DNA from: Acorus gramineus
Taxonomy: Eukaryota > Streptophyta > Magnoliopsida > Acorales > Acoraceae
Direction: 5' to 3'
Assembly: GCA_030737835.1 (NCBI GenBank)
Contig: CM060852.1
Span: forward strand, 9,902,507-9,966,506
Length of the DNA stretch: 64,000 nucleotides
Shown: one piece after another, positions 27,101-39,055 of the stretch
How positions within the stretch are numbered: position 1 is the stretch's first letter
How the letters are laid out: every line of letters begins with the position of its first letter
Position numbers and translations under genes: made by a program
The notes under the pieces: generated by a model
The model's input: the letters and a program-made list of their open reading frames with translations, nothing else
What the model was told of the DNA's origin: nothing
Database searches by the model: none

Positions 27101-30100
27101 ACAGATTGATTATGACTTCACCACCCTGTGATCCAAAATTGACGCGCTTTGGATCTGCAACAATGGCGTCTTCAACACCAAAATCACCGTAGAAAATTAT
27201 AAAACATCGTTGCAGATTAAGTTTCAAAATCCGCATCCCTTTCCCTCCTGATTCGCTGGAACGCACCCCCTTACTTGGTGTTGCCTTTTCTCCAGAAGCA
27301 TACATTCTTTTCAGAAGGGCTTTAAATGACATCACAGTTGATATAAGTGACTCAACATGATGAAATCTGAAGCACACACCCATTCCAGTTATATCAACAC
27401 AGAAAACCAACTTCCACCTTGAGGGATCATTTTCTACAGATGACTCAAATTCTTTGTTCCCCCAATCTAAACTTACACGATCAATGTGCATGAAGGATCC
27501 TGAATTACTTCCAGCAGCAAATAAGGTTTCCTCATGCATCAAAGAAACCGAGTTGCTTTCCGCACCAAATATGTTCTCCCTGAAAAATTCTTGATATTCA
27601 TCAGCCATGTGCAATTGCAACTCACCGAGTTCCATGTGCACTGCAATCCCCTTGCTTGCTATATTGTTTGCAAATAAATGTGAAGATTGTGAGCACACCT
27701 GCCTTATCAAGAGGTATAAATTAATCAATACGATTAACAAGAAAAGAAAATGAAATGAATATAAATGCATGGATAAAGCACCTTTCCAAACTAGATGAGA
27801 AAAAAGTCAATCAGTACCTACAATGCTTACTAATATTTTTAAACTTTGAAAGCAGGTTATACAGTTGCAAGAGCATCGATGAAGTGAATACAGAAAGAAA
27901 ATGAATCAATAAGATCATAATATATTTGCAGTCAATTGTGTCAATCCCCAAGTACAAATTGGCATCCAACTACCTCATCTAATAAATTGATTATATTTTA
28001 AAAAGGTTTTTGTCTTTCAATCCAATGTCTTCCCATTCGGTAAAATCATAACCATGCAGCAATACCTACCAAATAAGAACCATCATTTCATATATGTAGC
28101 GCCTATTTGAACATATTATGCTGTGCGATGTCTGAATAAATAAGTTTCCATTCTCCAACTGGTAAAGCAAGACAAATGAAGGTGAACTACCCATTTGTAT
28201 ACCATACCCAGATACTTCTGAATCAATAAAAGCAACCTGTCTAAATGTGACCCCCTTAAAAAGATTGGTTCCATTCTTCTAAATCACCAACATTTTTTAG
28301 ATCCTCAAAAAAATATGTAAATTAACAAAAACAAATGGTTGCAATACCATGTGCAATAACCATCAGAAACAAGGTGTTTTACTTTGTCAAACGTTGATTT
28401 TAAGGTAGGTTTCTAGAAGTCTGCATAATTCAATCACTCAAGTAGAACTGTAATCCTATTTAGATGACTAAAATCAATTTTATTGTCCTAGATTTGGAAA
28501 GAGAAGACTCTTTTATAAATTTAGATCTGTGTATCATGCATCCCTGGTCAAATTTGAATCAGGTCTTTACTCTTTACTAAATTCACAAAGATATGTAACT
28601 ATCACAGCCTGTCTCTTCATTTGTAAATCTCCTTTTACAGGCATTTTGAGAGGGGGAAGGCGAGAACAGACAGTGATGATAGATGCTGGCTGGTTGTTTT
28701 GTTGTATGCAATCAATTATCTGTGATGCAAAATCTGAAGAAACTGCATGCAGAGCTCAAGATAAACACAACACACAGGTGGGCCCCTAAGCTAACCACCT
28801 TGAATTTATTAAAAACAGAAAGAAGCTCCAACGGGACGGGAACATCAGTTCCAAACATCCAGAACAGGGCCCAAAAAAACATATTTCTAACCGATCAAGA
28901 TCATTCATTTCACTTTAAGATCAGATGATTTGGAAAATTTTACATCATTGACTGGAGGAGTACTGATTTACATCAAGATCCATGTATTTAGAGTTTCAGA
29001 TCTCAAGTGAATATCCTGATCATTTATAGAAAATGAATATAATTTGTGAGGAGTTTTCTTTTTAATCATATGCAACGGTTCAAATTTTGCTTTATGGTAG
29101 ACAATATGCTCTGTATTATGGACTAGTCCACTAGTAATCAATAACAAATCTAAACAATGTTACACGAAACAATGCTTTCATTATTTTCTCCAAAGCATGT
29201 CGATGGCATAAATGAAAGATGATAAGTAAGCTCAGCCAACAATTCTGCAGACCATGTTCTCCAATATTTTCTAAATACTATGAAACAGATGGAGGAAGCA
29301 AAGAGTGGAAGAGACAGGTGCATGATTGTTGACTTACATGGTATATTGGCAAGCCACTCAAACTGTAAAGCACAACAGTCATCTCTGGAGCTGAGACATT
29401 ACAAGTCCACATGATTTCTTTTGATGAAGTAATTTCAGACCTCCCATGGGAACGCTCATCCCTAAGGACCATATGCTTCTTTCTTGACAAGTGAAGGCAC
29501 ACCCATGGAATTAGCCTACTCGGAATGATATTGCATTGTGTACCACCAAGTTTCACATCAATTTCTGCTCTAATAGGCACTGCTGGCTGAAATGAAATGC
29601 ATCATTTATTTATGCAATATTTAAGAAACAAAAAGGTATGTACTATAGAACATCCATATTTCTGAAGGAAAAAGTGAAGATAATGGTAGGAAGGTCACAA
29701 AAAGTGTCCCCCCACCCACCCAAAAAAAACTTGTTTCTCCATCCAAAACATGGTTACCTTCGTATGGACGCGTGAATAGATCTTCCAAATTTTAAACCAA
29801 AGGTCACAAGTTAAGAATCACATCATAAGCATAGGTATTATAACAGAACTATTAATTTTTTCTTGAAGGTATGTGGGAACTCACCACCTGTACAGAACTA
29901 TTAGATTTGATTCACACACAACACAATATACATTCGGGTGGTATGTTAGGAATCAAATAGATCCCTAATTCCATATTTATTTCTAACCCCAAAAATATTA
30001 TCATCATTTCACCTTAAAAAATATCACAATTTAAGCAGTGAAAATCTAAGTCTGGGACACACTAAATCACACAAAAGTTAAACATTTGACAAATCTGGTA

Positions 30101-33100
30101 GTTTTAAACTTTTCTTTATTGAATTACCCAAAGACAGAATTAAACAAGGATTCAATGGAAATGCAACCCCTAAATAATAGATATATCCTTTAAATACTCA
30201 AATCTATACAGATAAAAAAGGGCTATCTGTATGTCTTCGGACTTCTAGCAAAGAACTTAGAGATTCTCTTGACAAATCTTACTATAAATATAGAGAGATT
30301 TACTCATTTGAATAACAACAATCTAAAAATAAGAAGTTTTACAGTCAAATGGCATGTAAACTGAGACCTTGGTTTACTTGAAAGGCATTCCTTACATCAA
30401 AATACATCATACAATTGAGCATTTTATGATCACAGTCCATGATACATTCAAAACACAAATAATATATTAAAAATGAAATAGCCTAATAAGAGGTGATACA
30501 ACATCGACAAATGACTTGAAAATGAAAGGATCTGAGATCATGACAAAATAATCCTAGTTTACAGCATCACCATATATCCTACAAGATCATACAATATGTA
30601 TCACTTTTTTGCACTTCACACTCTCTTTATATAAGATAAAATGCATGTAACATTTTTATTTTATTTTTCATTTCTGTCCTATTTTTTTTCTCTTTCTGTT
30701 TGTGTTCCCATATATAGGTCTCCAATACCTAAAATTTTATAAACAGTATAAGAGAAAATGAAGACGCCCAACTTCTTACAGATTTTGACTCAGACTGCTA
30801 TAAAATTGGATCACAAATCAGAAAACTTTGCAAGGCATCACCACAACTTGCTGATATAGCATATCTATCATATCAGTTTTCCAACTTGCTGATATAGCAT
30901 CCATCGTTAACAATCTAAACTGGATAAGGATCACACATTCACATACACCAAGTGAATCAACAGACGAGAATTTGTGGATCACTTGATTAGCAACGTTATG
31001 CTTATGTACATGCTATAGCTACTGGTATATGAGAATTTATACCGCATTTATCAAAATTATAGGCCCTTGAACAATTTCAAAGAAAATTTCTGCTAATCAA
31101 AATTAAAAAATTGACATACTAAAACAAAGCATATACTCAATTTCCAATTTCAATGCAAATGGAAGAGAAAAATATATTACCAGCATTGGAACATCAACAG
31201 AAGCAGAAATAACTGCTTTCAAAATTCCAAGGACAGATGTGGTATTTTCCCGAAGGAGCTGAAAAAATAAGAGAAGATTTTAATATTCATGATTGACTGA
31301 ACAAAATGAGAATCAAAGAAATTAGCTCAGCCACGTAAGTACATGAATTTCACTGAACTCCAATTGAACATCGAAGTGTGATACAGTTTCAGCAGATTCT
31401 TCAAGAAATTGAGATTTATTGCTCCTCAAATGAATGCCCATGACATTATTCTCGACAAAAAGGTTTTGCCTGCGATGCACAAACCTCACATCCAACTTTG
31501 GCAAATTGAAGCTAACCTTCCATAGAATAATTTTTTATTAGTAGCAGTAAGAAAACTAACATTCCAAACCTAATACATGTACTGTAGAACATTCCCACAA
31601 AGACATGATTATAGAGAGAGAGAGAGAGAGAGAGATTCCATTCAAAATTCACTAACCTTTTCTGGGAACCCAATAATATACTTTTTTAGAAAGAGAAGTG
31701 AACTTTTCTTCTCTGACTTTCTAGTTGCTGCTCTGTCCAAAACAACTGATTCTGTCTTACTAGTGACCAAAGAATCCTCGTCAAGGTTTATGACAATTTC
31801 TCCACATGTGATATCAAAGTTTTTTATCATGATGCCTTTTTCCCTGCCATCAAAGAAAGTAGTTGATGTGGGGACTATTAAAACAACAGAGAGCTTATAT
31901 AATCAAATGAATAATTTGCCATTAAAAAACACTAGAACGCAAAATTCTGAATGTCCACTACTAATCTATCTGCAACTCTGTGGTTCTCTAGAAATATATT
32001 CAAAGCTAAATAATAATAATAAATAACAACAAGAAGACCATACATCAGAAGCAAAAAGACCATTTTTATTATTTCAATCAGTTTTAAGCATCCACTGGTA
32101 CAAACCAACTTGAGTATTTATCATGCAGTATAAACTCAGCCTCACTGATGAAGCATAAATTCATCAAGCAGTAGAAGACATTTAAGATGTTTATGCCAAA
32201 CCCAACATCATATTTTAATTGAAACCACTCATGCATTATAACATTTTCAGAAGATTAAATATACTGTTCTTCAAACTTTGGAAATTTTGTCAGTATAAGG
32301 TGTCTTGCTTTGACAACTCTGGGAGTAATGTCCATGACATAGAGACCCCATTTTAATCCTCATTCTGGTGAATAAATCGATACCTGACGATACTCTGGGA
32401 GTATTGTCCATGACATAGATACCCATTTATCTCTGAATCTATGTTGCATCAAACCAGATTATTCCAATGGTCCAAGCCACATACTTCTGACCTGAGGGGC
32501 ACAGAGGAGGAGAATTTGAATTGTTGTGTCTCTAAAAATGTGCTAGACACTTTCCATGACCTGTGTCCATTTCAAGCTTAAAGGTCTATATGCATTAGCA
32601 GACAACAGCCATCATAAATATAATTTCTACTATACCACTATGTGAAGTAAGCCTAAAAGCTTCAGTTTACCTATCATTACCAAGGTTCGAAGTAGAACAT
32701 ATATCAAAAGAAGATGTACATAATAAGGTTGACTTTTTGATGTTGCTGGGAATAATGCTGCAAAAATAACCAATACAAGGGAAATACTACAATTTACAAA
32801 AGATAAAACATCTATTTGGATGCAAATGATTCCAAAGCCCACTGCACAAATTTTACAAATCCTAAATACTGATATAATGAAGAAATTCAATAAAAAAAAC
32901 AGAGGACATTTTAATTTTGCAGAGAGAGCAAATTAGAAAGAGAAATCTATTTAGAGAATCCAACCTGTCATGACCAAAGTCACAGATAAATGACAAGTCC
33001 TCACAAATGAAAGGAGCAGAGTTTTTTTCCATTGTTGTTGAATTAGCTTGTGCAGTGTACAAAAATACCCCCTCATTACAGTTGGAGGAGGTGTCATAAT

Positions 33101-36100
33101 AAAGGCGAGAATCACCCAAGTGAATAAGAAAAGGCTTCAAGTGCAGTTTAAATGATAGGATAGGAATGGATCCACCATCTTTAGATATGTCCAGTCTCAA
33201 ATCCTTGACTTCAATAGTAGCTTCTGGTGTCTGCAGCAATTAAGAAACAAAATTACACATTCCAGATTTTGGCGTCTGCCAACTATTTTTCCCATCATTA
33301 CAAATGCATTTTTTAAAAAATGCCTTCAGAGAAGAAGAAAAATAACATTTAATAGTCTTTAAAACATCAATTCACAGGTATATTCATGTAAAGAAATTAT
33401 ATCCAGAGAGAAGGTACCTTTACAACTAATTCCGTGACAGATACTGATAAAAACCTTGCCACATTAGTAAAGACCATCCACTTTCCCTTTCCTGGAGAGC
33501 GCTTCCTTGGAGTTTTACCCTTGCTTAGCTGCTGTTCTGAAGTCCTTGATATTACTTCCATATCACATATTAACAACTGCAACTTTGGATCCTTCGATAT
33601 AATACCAAACCCCAGTTTAACTAGGGACTGGCGCAGACTGAGTTTGATTTCACCAACAGATAAAGATTCCAGAGCACCCTGTAAATATCGCAGATCAAGA
33701 AAATCACTGCACTATCTAGCATCAGATGATTTATTAAATTATGGAAAATTATCAAGCTAGCATGGACAGCCATGTAATTGCTAAAGTAATGCATCCATAT
33801 GGGCTTGCCCAGCCCACATTACCTGGGTACAGGTATGGATCATAGATGGGAAGGATCAGGTATGGTGAGATTCTTAAATTTCTAAAGATACAGGCACAGC
33901 AAGATTTCGAATTTTTTTCCTAGCCCCAGGATGAGGTAAGGCATTTAGGTTTCTTTCACTAGTAGAATGCACATGTTCAAAAAAATGGGTCATACAGTAG
34001 TTGTATATTTCTTGATCAGAACTCTCGACAAAAAACATTATTATTTTCTTAAAGGGTTAGTGCAATTTTTATTGATGATTTCTTAAAATCGAGAATGAAA
34101 ACAGATTCTCATCATAAAAACAACAATCATTAATAATGAGATGAAAACAGATTTCTTAAAATTTTATCATAATCAATAAAAGGAATCTGTTAAAAAAAAA
34201 GCCTCAAATTAATGCATAGGCATAGCATCCATGCAGAAGTTACATATTCCCTTGTATCTTAACATTTAAAAATGGAGATGTCTTGTTAGATAGACAATGG
34301 TTTATATGTGACATTCTGAATGCTATTAAAACAAATGTTGTAGGAAACAAACCTTTCTGAATTTCAAATTTATGTCTCTTAAGCAGTTCCATCCAGCAAC
34401 TCGAAACCCAACCGATGCTCCCAATATCCGGCTGAGAAACCAAGCCAACAACCTGGACGCAAATCTGAAATTGAAGAACACAGACATGTCTCAAACTGAT
34501 GAATCAATGCCATGATAAAAGGAACACAGGGAATCAGGGATTCATAATGACTGACATAACAGCAGAAGCATATCAACCAACCCCACTTCTTGCACCCCAC
34601 AAGAGTTAAAGAAAAGTATGTTTATACCTTTTGATATAAATCGAGAATGCAACATATTCTCCACTATAACAACTTAATAAAAAGATAGCCTCACCAACAG
34701 AAAATATACTAGAAAGCATGCATTTTTTGAAACAGAAGTTCCACGCAGACACGATTTCTCTATTACAAAGGTGGGCAAACCAGACTCTGTGCATGTGTTG
34801 GGCATGCTGTACAGCAAATTGCAGGATGGCAATCTACCCCAGCCATGAGAACAAAGGACAAGGCCCCTTTATGATTTTGGAACATCCCAAAGCAACACAT
34901 TTTTTTTTACAATGTGGTAGGCATACGATCTTATATATGAAATAAAGAGTAGGCCCAAAGCAGATGCAACAGAGAAAAGAAGGAAAAGAACTTCAGAACA
35001 CACAAACTTACCCCGGTAGATAAGAAATCTACCAATAAAAGGCCTAAAATAAAACTAGAACAGGCTACTCATAGATAATTAAACGACCCTCGAACAGCCT
35101 AACCGAGTTTGCTCCAGCAGAAAACATCCCCCAATCCTGAATGTTCCTATTTGATGATCAATAACAAGCAAAAGGTAAACAAAAGATCATCCATCAGCAA
35201 TCACATCTGGAGTTCCAAAGAGATGATATATCTAATTAAAATGTCCGTCAGAAAGTATTCAAAGGCCATAATGCTGACTTTGCATTTTTAATTGATTTGA
35301 ACACCATAAAGATCTGCCACAACCATGTACACTTCAGTGAACTTTCGTATCAGTTCAACATTGCATCCAACATAACCTTCAAGGATCATATTTCAAAAAA
35401 ATTGGAAAGTTTCTTAAGAATGTGAAAGCCTAAACGGTTAATGATACTCCTTATGTATGAGTTACCCTAATGTGGCCGAGCAAGCTCCATCTAAATGCCT
35501 ATGCTACTTGTATGAGAATCATATCTTGGAACTTCTATCATGAGCAGATCTGTATTGACAAGACTGAGCCATCAAAAAATTTCCTCAATGTTTTTCTTTC
35601 GTTTCAACATGCTATGCATCCTAAACGTTCATCAGCGCTTCAACAGCTGCATTTACTCTTCGCAACAACTCCATTGGAACAATCATGAGGTCCTACCATT
35701 TTCTTAATGAAAGGTAGCAGACCACTGCAATTGCATTAATGGAAATATAAATAGCATACCAGAAAGGGTAAAACCTTCAAAACTAAACTCTCACTTGGCA
35801 ACAAGACTATCAGGACTATGTAAATAGGAAGAGCTCCCATATAACTCTCAAATTACAAAAGCCCCAAATTTTATATTCCACTGCACCATTCCCTTTTGAT
35901 TACAACAAGCCAAAACCAGATTTCTACAGCCTACCTGCCTCACAAATCTCGCTCTAGCCTCTAATACCCTGCTGACTAAACCAGCCCTCCTAAATGGTAG
36001 CCCTTCCAAGCTCTTTGCTTCGTTCTCCCATCATGCCTTTTTTTTCTTTGCTTCACTCGTGCGTGCTGTGTTTTCCCACCTTTCTTCTTTTTGTTTGTCC

Positions 36101-37051
36101 ATTAGATTCTTCAATGTCACAATAAAGTAGAAAAAAGAACATATTTTTTAGGAACAATCTCTGAGAACCAGACCTTTGGAATGTTCTCCAAAATTGATCC
36201 AAAACCAATTTCCCCCCAAACCAAGTCAAGAAATTAATTTCAAAACCCTACTCATTGCGCATTTAACTTCCTGCAACTACATCCATCTTTGAGGAAGTTC
36301 ATCAGCAGTAAAGACAAATTGAAACACAAGCCAAGATGACCTCAAACACTCCAGTGCTTCTTGCACTCCATAGAAAACTTGTTCATGTTTGGGCATAGTG
36401 GTGTAAATCATGTAAGATGCTACTTGTAATTTACTATAATATACGTATATAAATGTCTGTACACACACACACACGGGGAAGTACCTTGATGAGAATCATC
36501 CTTCCCTCTGAATTATTGTTCCAAAACTATCCTCCTAAAGCAAACAAAACCCGCATCCTCCGAATAGAGTTCACTTTTTCTTTTTTCCTTTCTTTTTGTG
36601 TTCATACTTTGTTCAATTCCCTCGTTCCGATATTAATACTACAGGAAAAACTATTTCCATTATATGCATCTATCCTCATTTTTGAAAAACACATCTAATA
36701 CCATCTTCCCTTCATTTATCCCTCATTAAACCCCCACATCGCAATGCACAACATACTCGCTCTTTAGTTTTCACCGCCATTCAAAGATTCACGTCACAAA
36801 TTCAATAGTTCATTCATGTATGTGTAACCATTGACTTAGAAAACCGAATCACAGTCTCTCATTCCTTTCTGGCTTCGCCAATCCATCTAGTTTCATTACA
36901 ATTAAACCACCCTTGAATCTATTTTCAACCTTTCCTACGATTTATCGACCAATTCAATAAAAGGGGATGGAAACACTCACACAAAGACGATCCATCCCGC
37001 AACGGAGACGAGGAGGAGAGCGAACAAGAACTTCACAGGCGAAGAAGCCAT
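9179..37051 (-). CDS. SAB: SABRE/APT1-type bridge-like lipid-transfer protein (23 exons, 2676 aa)
   Basis: Giant protein of the SABRE/KIP/APT1 (FMP27/BLTP2) family, which acts at membrane contact or Golgi/ER sites and affects cell expansion and pollen-tube growth. Exons, all minus: 37051-36981, 34464-34353, 33678-33418, 33230-32965, 31843-31657, 31516-31343, 31258-31181, 29586-29338, 27698-25533, 22799-20912, 20661-20561, 20161-19805, 19688-19570, 18023-17768, 16953-16729, 15642-15503, 14384-14312, 12074-11973, 11896-11708, 11268-10912, 10831-10664, 10166-9779, 9282-9179. They sum to 8031 nt with agreeing phases. The N-terminus MASSPVKFLFALLLVSVAGW is a hydrophobic anchor, followed by GASVGFRVAGWNCLRD. 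Other family landmarks are GKWMVFTNVARFLSVSV, NISLDAKGQ, RFGIPRAVRSGN, DEVVPDGVEEVE, WEYFFPEEEQDSQRRQ, FARQLTITKAKRL and the C-terminus ESLPSSPRETTPF...YEDFND. The length fits plant SABREs (about 2600). Intron 17 carries a 1.7-kb foldback element. Confidence 0.95.
10440..10577 (+). repeat. Poly-A-tailed retroposon 3' end (LINE/SINE-like)
   Basis: Lies in the SABRE intron between exons 21 and 22. It shares GAGATCCC, ATCTCCT, a GGGGGCTTCTTTTTAATAAA-type block and TTTCTC then A-run with the tract ending at 5463. The shared order and terminal poly-A suggest 5'-truncated copies of one retroposon family. Confidence 0.45.
12305..12313 (+). repeat. Left 9-bp target duplication TAGTTTTTT
   Basis: Identical to 14013-14021, immediately outside the foldback element in SABRE intron 17. 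Confidence 0.8.
12314..14012. mobile_element. 1.70-kb Mutator-like foldback element in SABRE intron 17
   Basis: Two long inverted arms, about 12314-13100 and 13180-14012, surround a short centre of roughly 80-100 bp. The ends are GGGATTTTTAGTTTTAAG and its exact complement CTTAAAACTAAAAATCCC. A 9-bp direct duplication TAGTTTTTT flanks it (12305-12313 and 14013-14021), the size typical of Mutator-like elements. Matching inner blocks include CACATTAACGACGTATA versus the GAGGTATATTCCTCGTTAATGTG side, and CAAATTTCATGCA versus TGCATGAAATTTG. No transposase is encoded, so it is non-autonomous. Arms differ by scattered mismatches and small indels. Confidence 0.85.
14013..14021 (+). repeat. Right 9-bp target duplication TAGTTTTTT
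   Basis: Exact partner of 12305-12313 at the right end of the foldback element. Confidence 0.8.
14941..15243. repeat. Tandem duplication of a 150-bp unit in SABRE intron 16
   Basis: The unit beginning ATCATGCTAACTCTGTAATT occurs at 14941-15090 and again, head to tail, at 15091-15243. The copies differ by a few substitutions and short insertions. No coding content was recognised. Confidence 0.9.
15643..16728 (-). other. SABRE intron 15, nothing recognised
   Basis: AT-rich intron with short random open frames only. Confidence 0.6.
16954..17767 (-). other. SABRE intron 14, nothing clear
   Basis: Contains a T-rich run near 17445 followed by a moderately GC-rich block (about 17460-17560) that could be an old insertion. 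No termini or coding remnant were identified. Confidence 0.5.
18024..19569 (-). other. SABRE intron 13, possible degraded insertion
   Basis: Less AT-rich than neighbouring introns from about 18250 to 19450, which hints at an old insertion. Every frame is interrupted and no family was recognised. Confidence 0.4.
22800..25532 (-). other. SABRE intron 9 (2.7 kb), nothing recognised
   Basis: Very AT-rich intron between the two largest exons. It contains an A-run near 24330 and no gene, repeat pair or terminal inverted repeat that I can support. Confidence 0.6.
27699..29337 (-). other. SABRE intron 8, nothing recognised
   Basis: AT-rich intron with only short chance open frames. Confidence 0.6.
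29587..31180 (-). other. SABRE intron 7, nothing beyond a short direct repeat
   Basis: AT-rich. The phrase CAACTTGCTGATATAGCAT occurs twice, at about 30844 and 30882. No other structure was seen. Confidence 0.6.
31613..31635. repeat. (AG)n microsatellite
   Basis: About eleven AG units in SABRE intron 5, roughly 20 bp past the exon 5 donor at 31656. Confidence 0.95.
31844..32964 (-). other. SABRE intron 4 with a short direct repeat
   Basis: The phrase CTCTGGGAGTA(A/T)TGTCCATGACATAGA occurs at about 32317-32344 and 32392-32418. Otherwise AT-rich with no gene. Confidence 0.6.
34465..36980 (-). other. SABRE intron 1 (2.5 kb)
   Basis: Long first intron directly after the membrane-anchor exon, a common place for intronic regulatory sequence in plants. 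An (AC)n tract lies near 36462-36473. No gene or mobile-element termini were identified. Confidence 0.6.
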
Positions 37052-38564
37052 CGTCTCGATCTCCCTTTTGTTCAACCCATCCAAATCCGAAGAACCCAGT
37101 CGAGGTTTCGAAGCGTCGTTGAAACGACTCCAACCGGGGAAAAAAAAACCCTAAATTTGCGAATGAATTTTGCGGTGGAAAATGTATTTGTTCGATGCGA
37201 GATCTGTTGAAGAGACTCCGAGAGGAGGGAAATAACGCCGGATCTGGTGGTGGGGGAGAGGACTACCCCCGACTTTTGACGGATTGACGGTTTTGTCCTC
37301 CGTTTCGATTCCCGAGTACGGACGTCGCGTGTTGATGTGTGGGGATACGATGGGGATTTTTGTGATTGATGAGGGTGTTTTTCGTGGTTTTGTTTAAGGG
37401 GTTCGTTTTGGGAAGGGTTGATGAGCGCGGGTGCACTGGTCAACTAAATCGACGCCCTTTTGAATGCCGACTTTTTTTTTTTTTTTTTTCAATTGCGGGA
37501 TTAGATTAATGAACGGAGATGATGATGTAATTTTGGAGTAACTGATGGCGGTTTGTTTTTAATGGTTGAAACTGCGTCTCACAGGAAAAAAAAAAAACAC
37601 TCTGTATTCATATTTGACCGCTAATACTGACAGTTGCCCCCATCCGGAAATAAGTTTGAGTTGGCTTTTCGAGAATAGAAAAATTTTGCTTGTGTTTTTT
37701 TAAAAATAAAGAAAGTGGACCTTTCAAGAATGGAAATTTCATTGATTTATTATTTGTATAAATCATACGATTTTGAAATGAGTTTTCAAACGGAATATCA
37801 AACCGTTTTGTGATTTGCATGCAGTTTAAAAATGATCTATAATTGTTTATACATTAAGATAGTATATTTTATATCGCAATGTAAGATTTTTAAAAAATTA
37901 AATAAAAAATATAATAGTGTATCTCAATATATGCTTCTTTTTTCATAACAGTATATATTTTTCAATGTGTGTGTATATATATTTTTTTTAAGATGAAGCT
38001 TGTGGATGAGGTTATAGATAGACGCCTCTTTGCACAATTACACTCCTCTTTTCTCTTGCACACCCATGGTGTGCAGGAGGAGGAGAGGGAGGGGTTGGCT
38101 AAGAGAATTAAAAGACAAAGAAGAGGGAAGGTCTGGGTGAGGGGGGGCATAAAGTGCGGAGAGGAGCGGGTGACGAATGGTGAACGATGGGCAGGGAGAG
38201 GGAGAGAGAAAGAAAAGGAGGGGGGTTGGGGCAGAGGAGGGTGAGACGAGAAGGATACAAAGAAAGAAACAAATGGTGAAAGAGAGGTTGAGGGCGGATG
38301 TTAGAGCCATCCGCAACAAAACCACTTTCGTCTACCTCCACCACTAGCATCATCTCTAGCTGGAGGAACATCTGCCCAGAACGAGTGGGTCGCGAACAAC
38401 GCACTTGCAAGGTTCATCTCCATCCTCTCCGCCACCAGTAGCCCCATATCCACCACCACCTTAAACCCCTCCCCATATCCAACCCTCTTTGACGCCTCCA
38501 TCAACACCATGGACTGCGGTGCTTGCATTGTTGCCCTATCCGACCTTTCTCTCTCTCCCTCTTT

Positions 38565-38831
38565 GGTAAAATATGAATAAAGTATGAATAAGGATTTATA
38601 AAATATGAAAAAATAATGATAATTGATTTGACAGTGGGTCCACGTATTATTTGGGTAAAATAACATAGGATAACTTTAATTTCAGGGGTTAGTTAGAATC
38701 CATATACCACTTTATACCAGTTTATTATACATAAGATATTTTAGGATATACCAGGTAAACCAATGGGTTAAAACCCCTATTCCAATCAATACCAGGTTAT
38801 CTGGGGGCTTATTCCCATTCTAAACGGTGCC
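38565..38831. repeat. MITE fragment related to the 58.3-58.7 kb element
   Basis: Matches 58435-58735 in order: ATGAATAAAGTATG, AAAAATAATGATA, TTGATTTGACA, ATCCATATACCACTTTATAC. It ends in TTATTCCCATTCTAAACGG, resembling the ATTCCCGTTTCAAACGGG end of the other copy. The left part of that copy is missing here. Confidence 0.65.
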
Positions 38832-38881
38832 TAAGTGTGTCGTAGATTCTTGTGGACCCGAATGAATGGGTCCTTCCCGTA

Positions 38882-39031
38882 AAGCCCAACTTATCTTGGG
38901 CCGTCCTCGTCTTCAATGATCCTAAAGGATCACCGATCTGACGGCCGCAATCTCTCGGACTCCCAAGTAAAACCCCACGACAAAAACCCTCCCATCCGCT
39001 TCTGCGCATCAGTTCATCCCGTTTAGGGTTT
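38882..39031 (+). promoter_or_regulatory. Site II plus telo-box promoter of the neuroguidin gene
   Basis: Upstream of the ATG at 39056 are two Site II cores: AGCCCA (TGGGCT on the minus strand) at 38882-38887 and TGGGCC at 38896-38901. A telo-box core TAGGGTTT lies at 39024-39031. This pair is characteristic of plant ribosomal-protein and ribosome-biogenesis promoters, which matches the predicted gene function. Confidence 0.6.
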
Positions 39032-39055
39032 CAACTCCACCGATTCAAAGCTCCG

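Larger units (their letters stand above)
37052..39055. other. Divergent spacer between SABRE (-) and the neuroguidin gene (+)
   Basis: From 37052 to about 37450 is SABRE leader/promoter, including a TTTAGGGTTT stretch at about 37146-37157 on the minus strand and a T-run at 37471-37489. A purine-rich block lies at 38080-38250 and a GC-richer block at 38300-38530 with one unassigned frame. A MITE fragment follows at about 38565-38831, then the promoter of the plus-strand gene. Confidence 0.6.
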
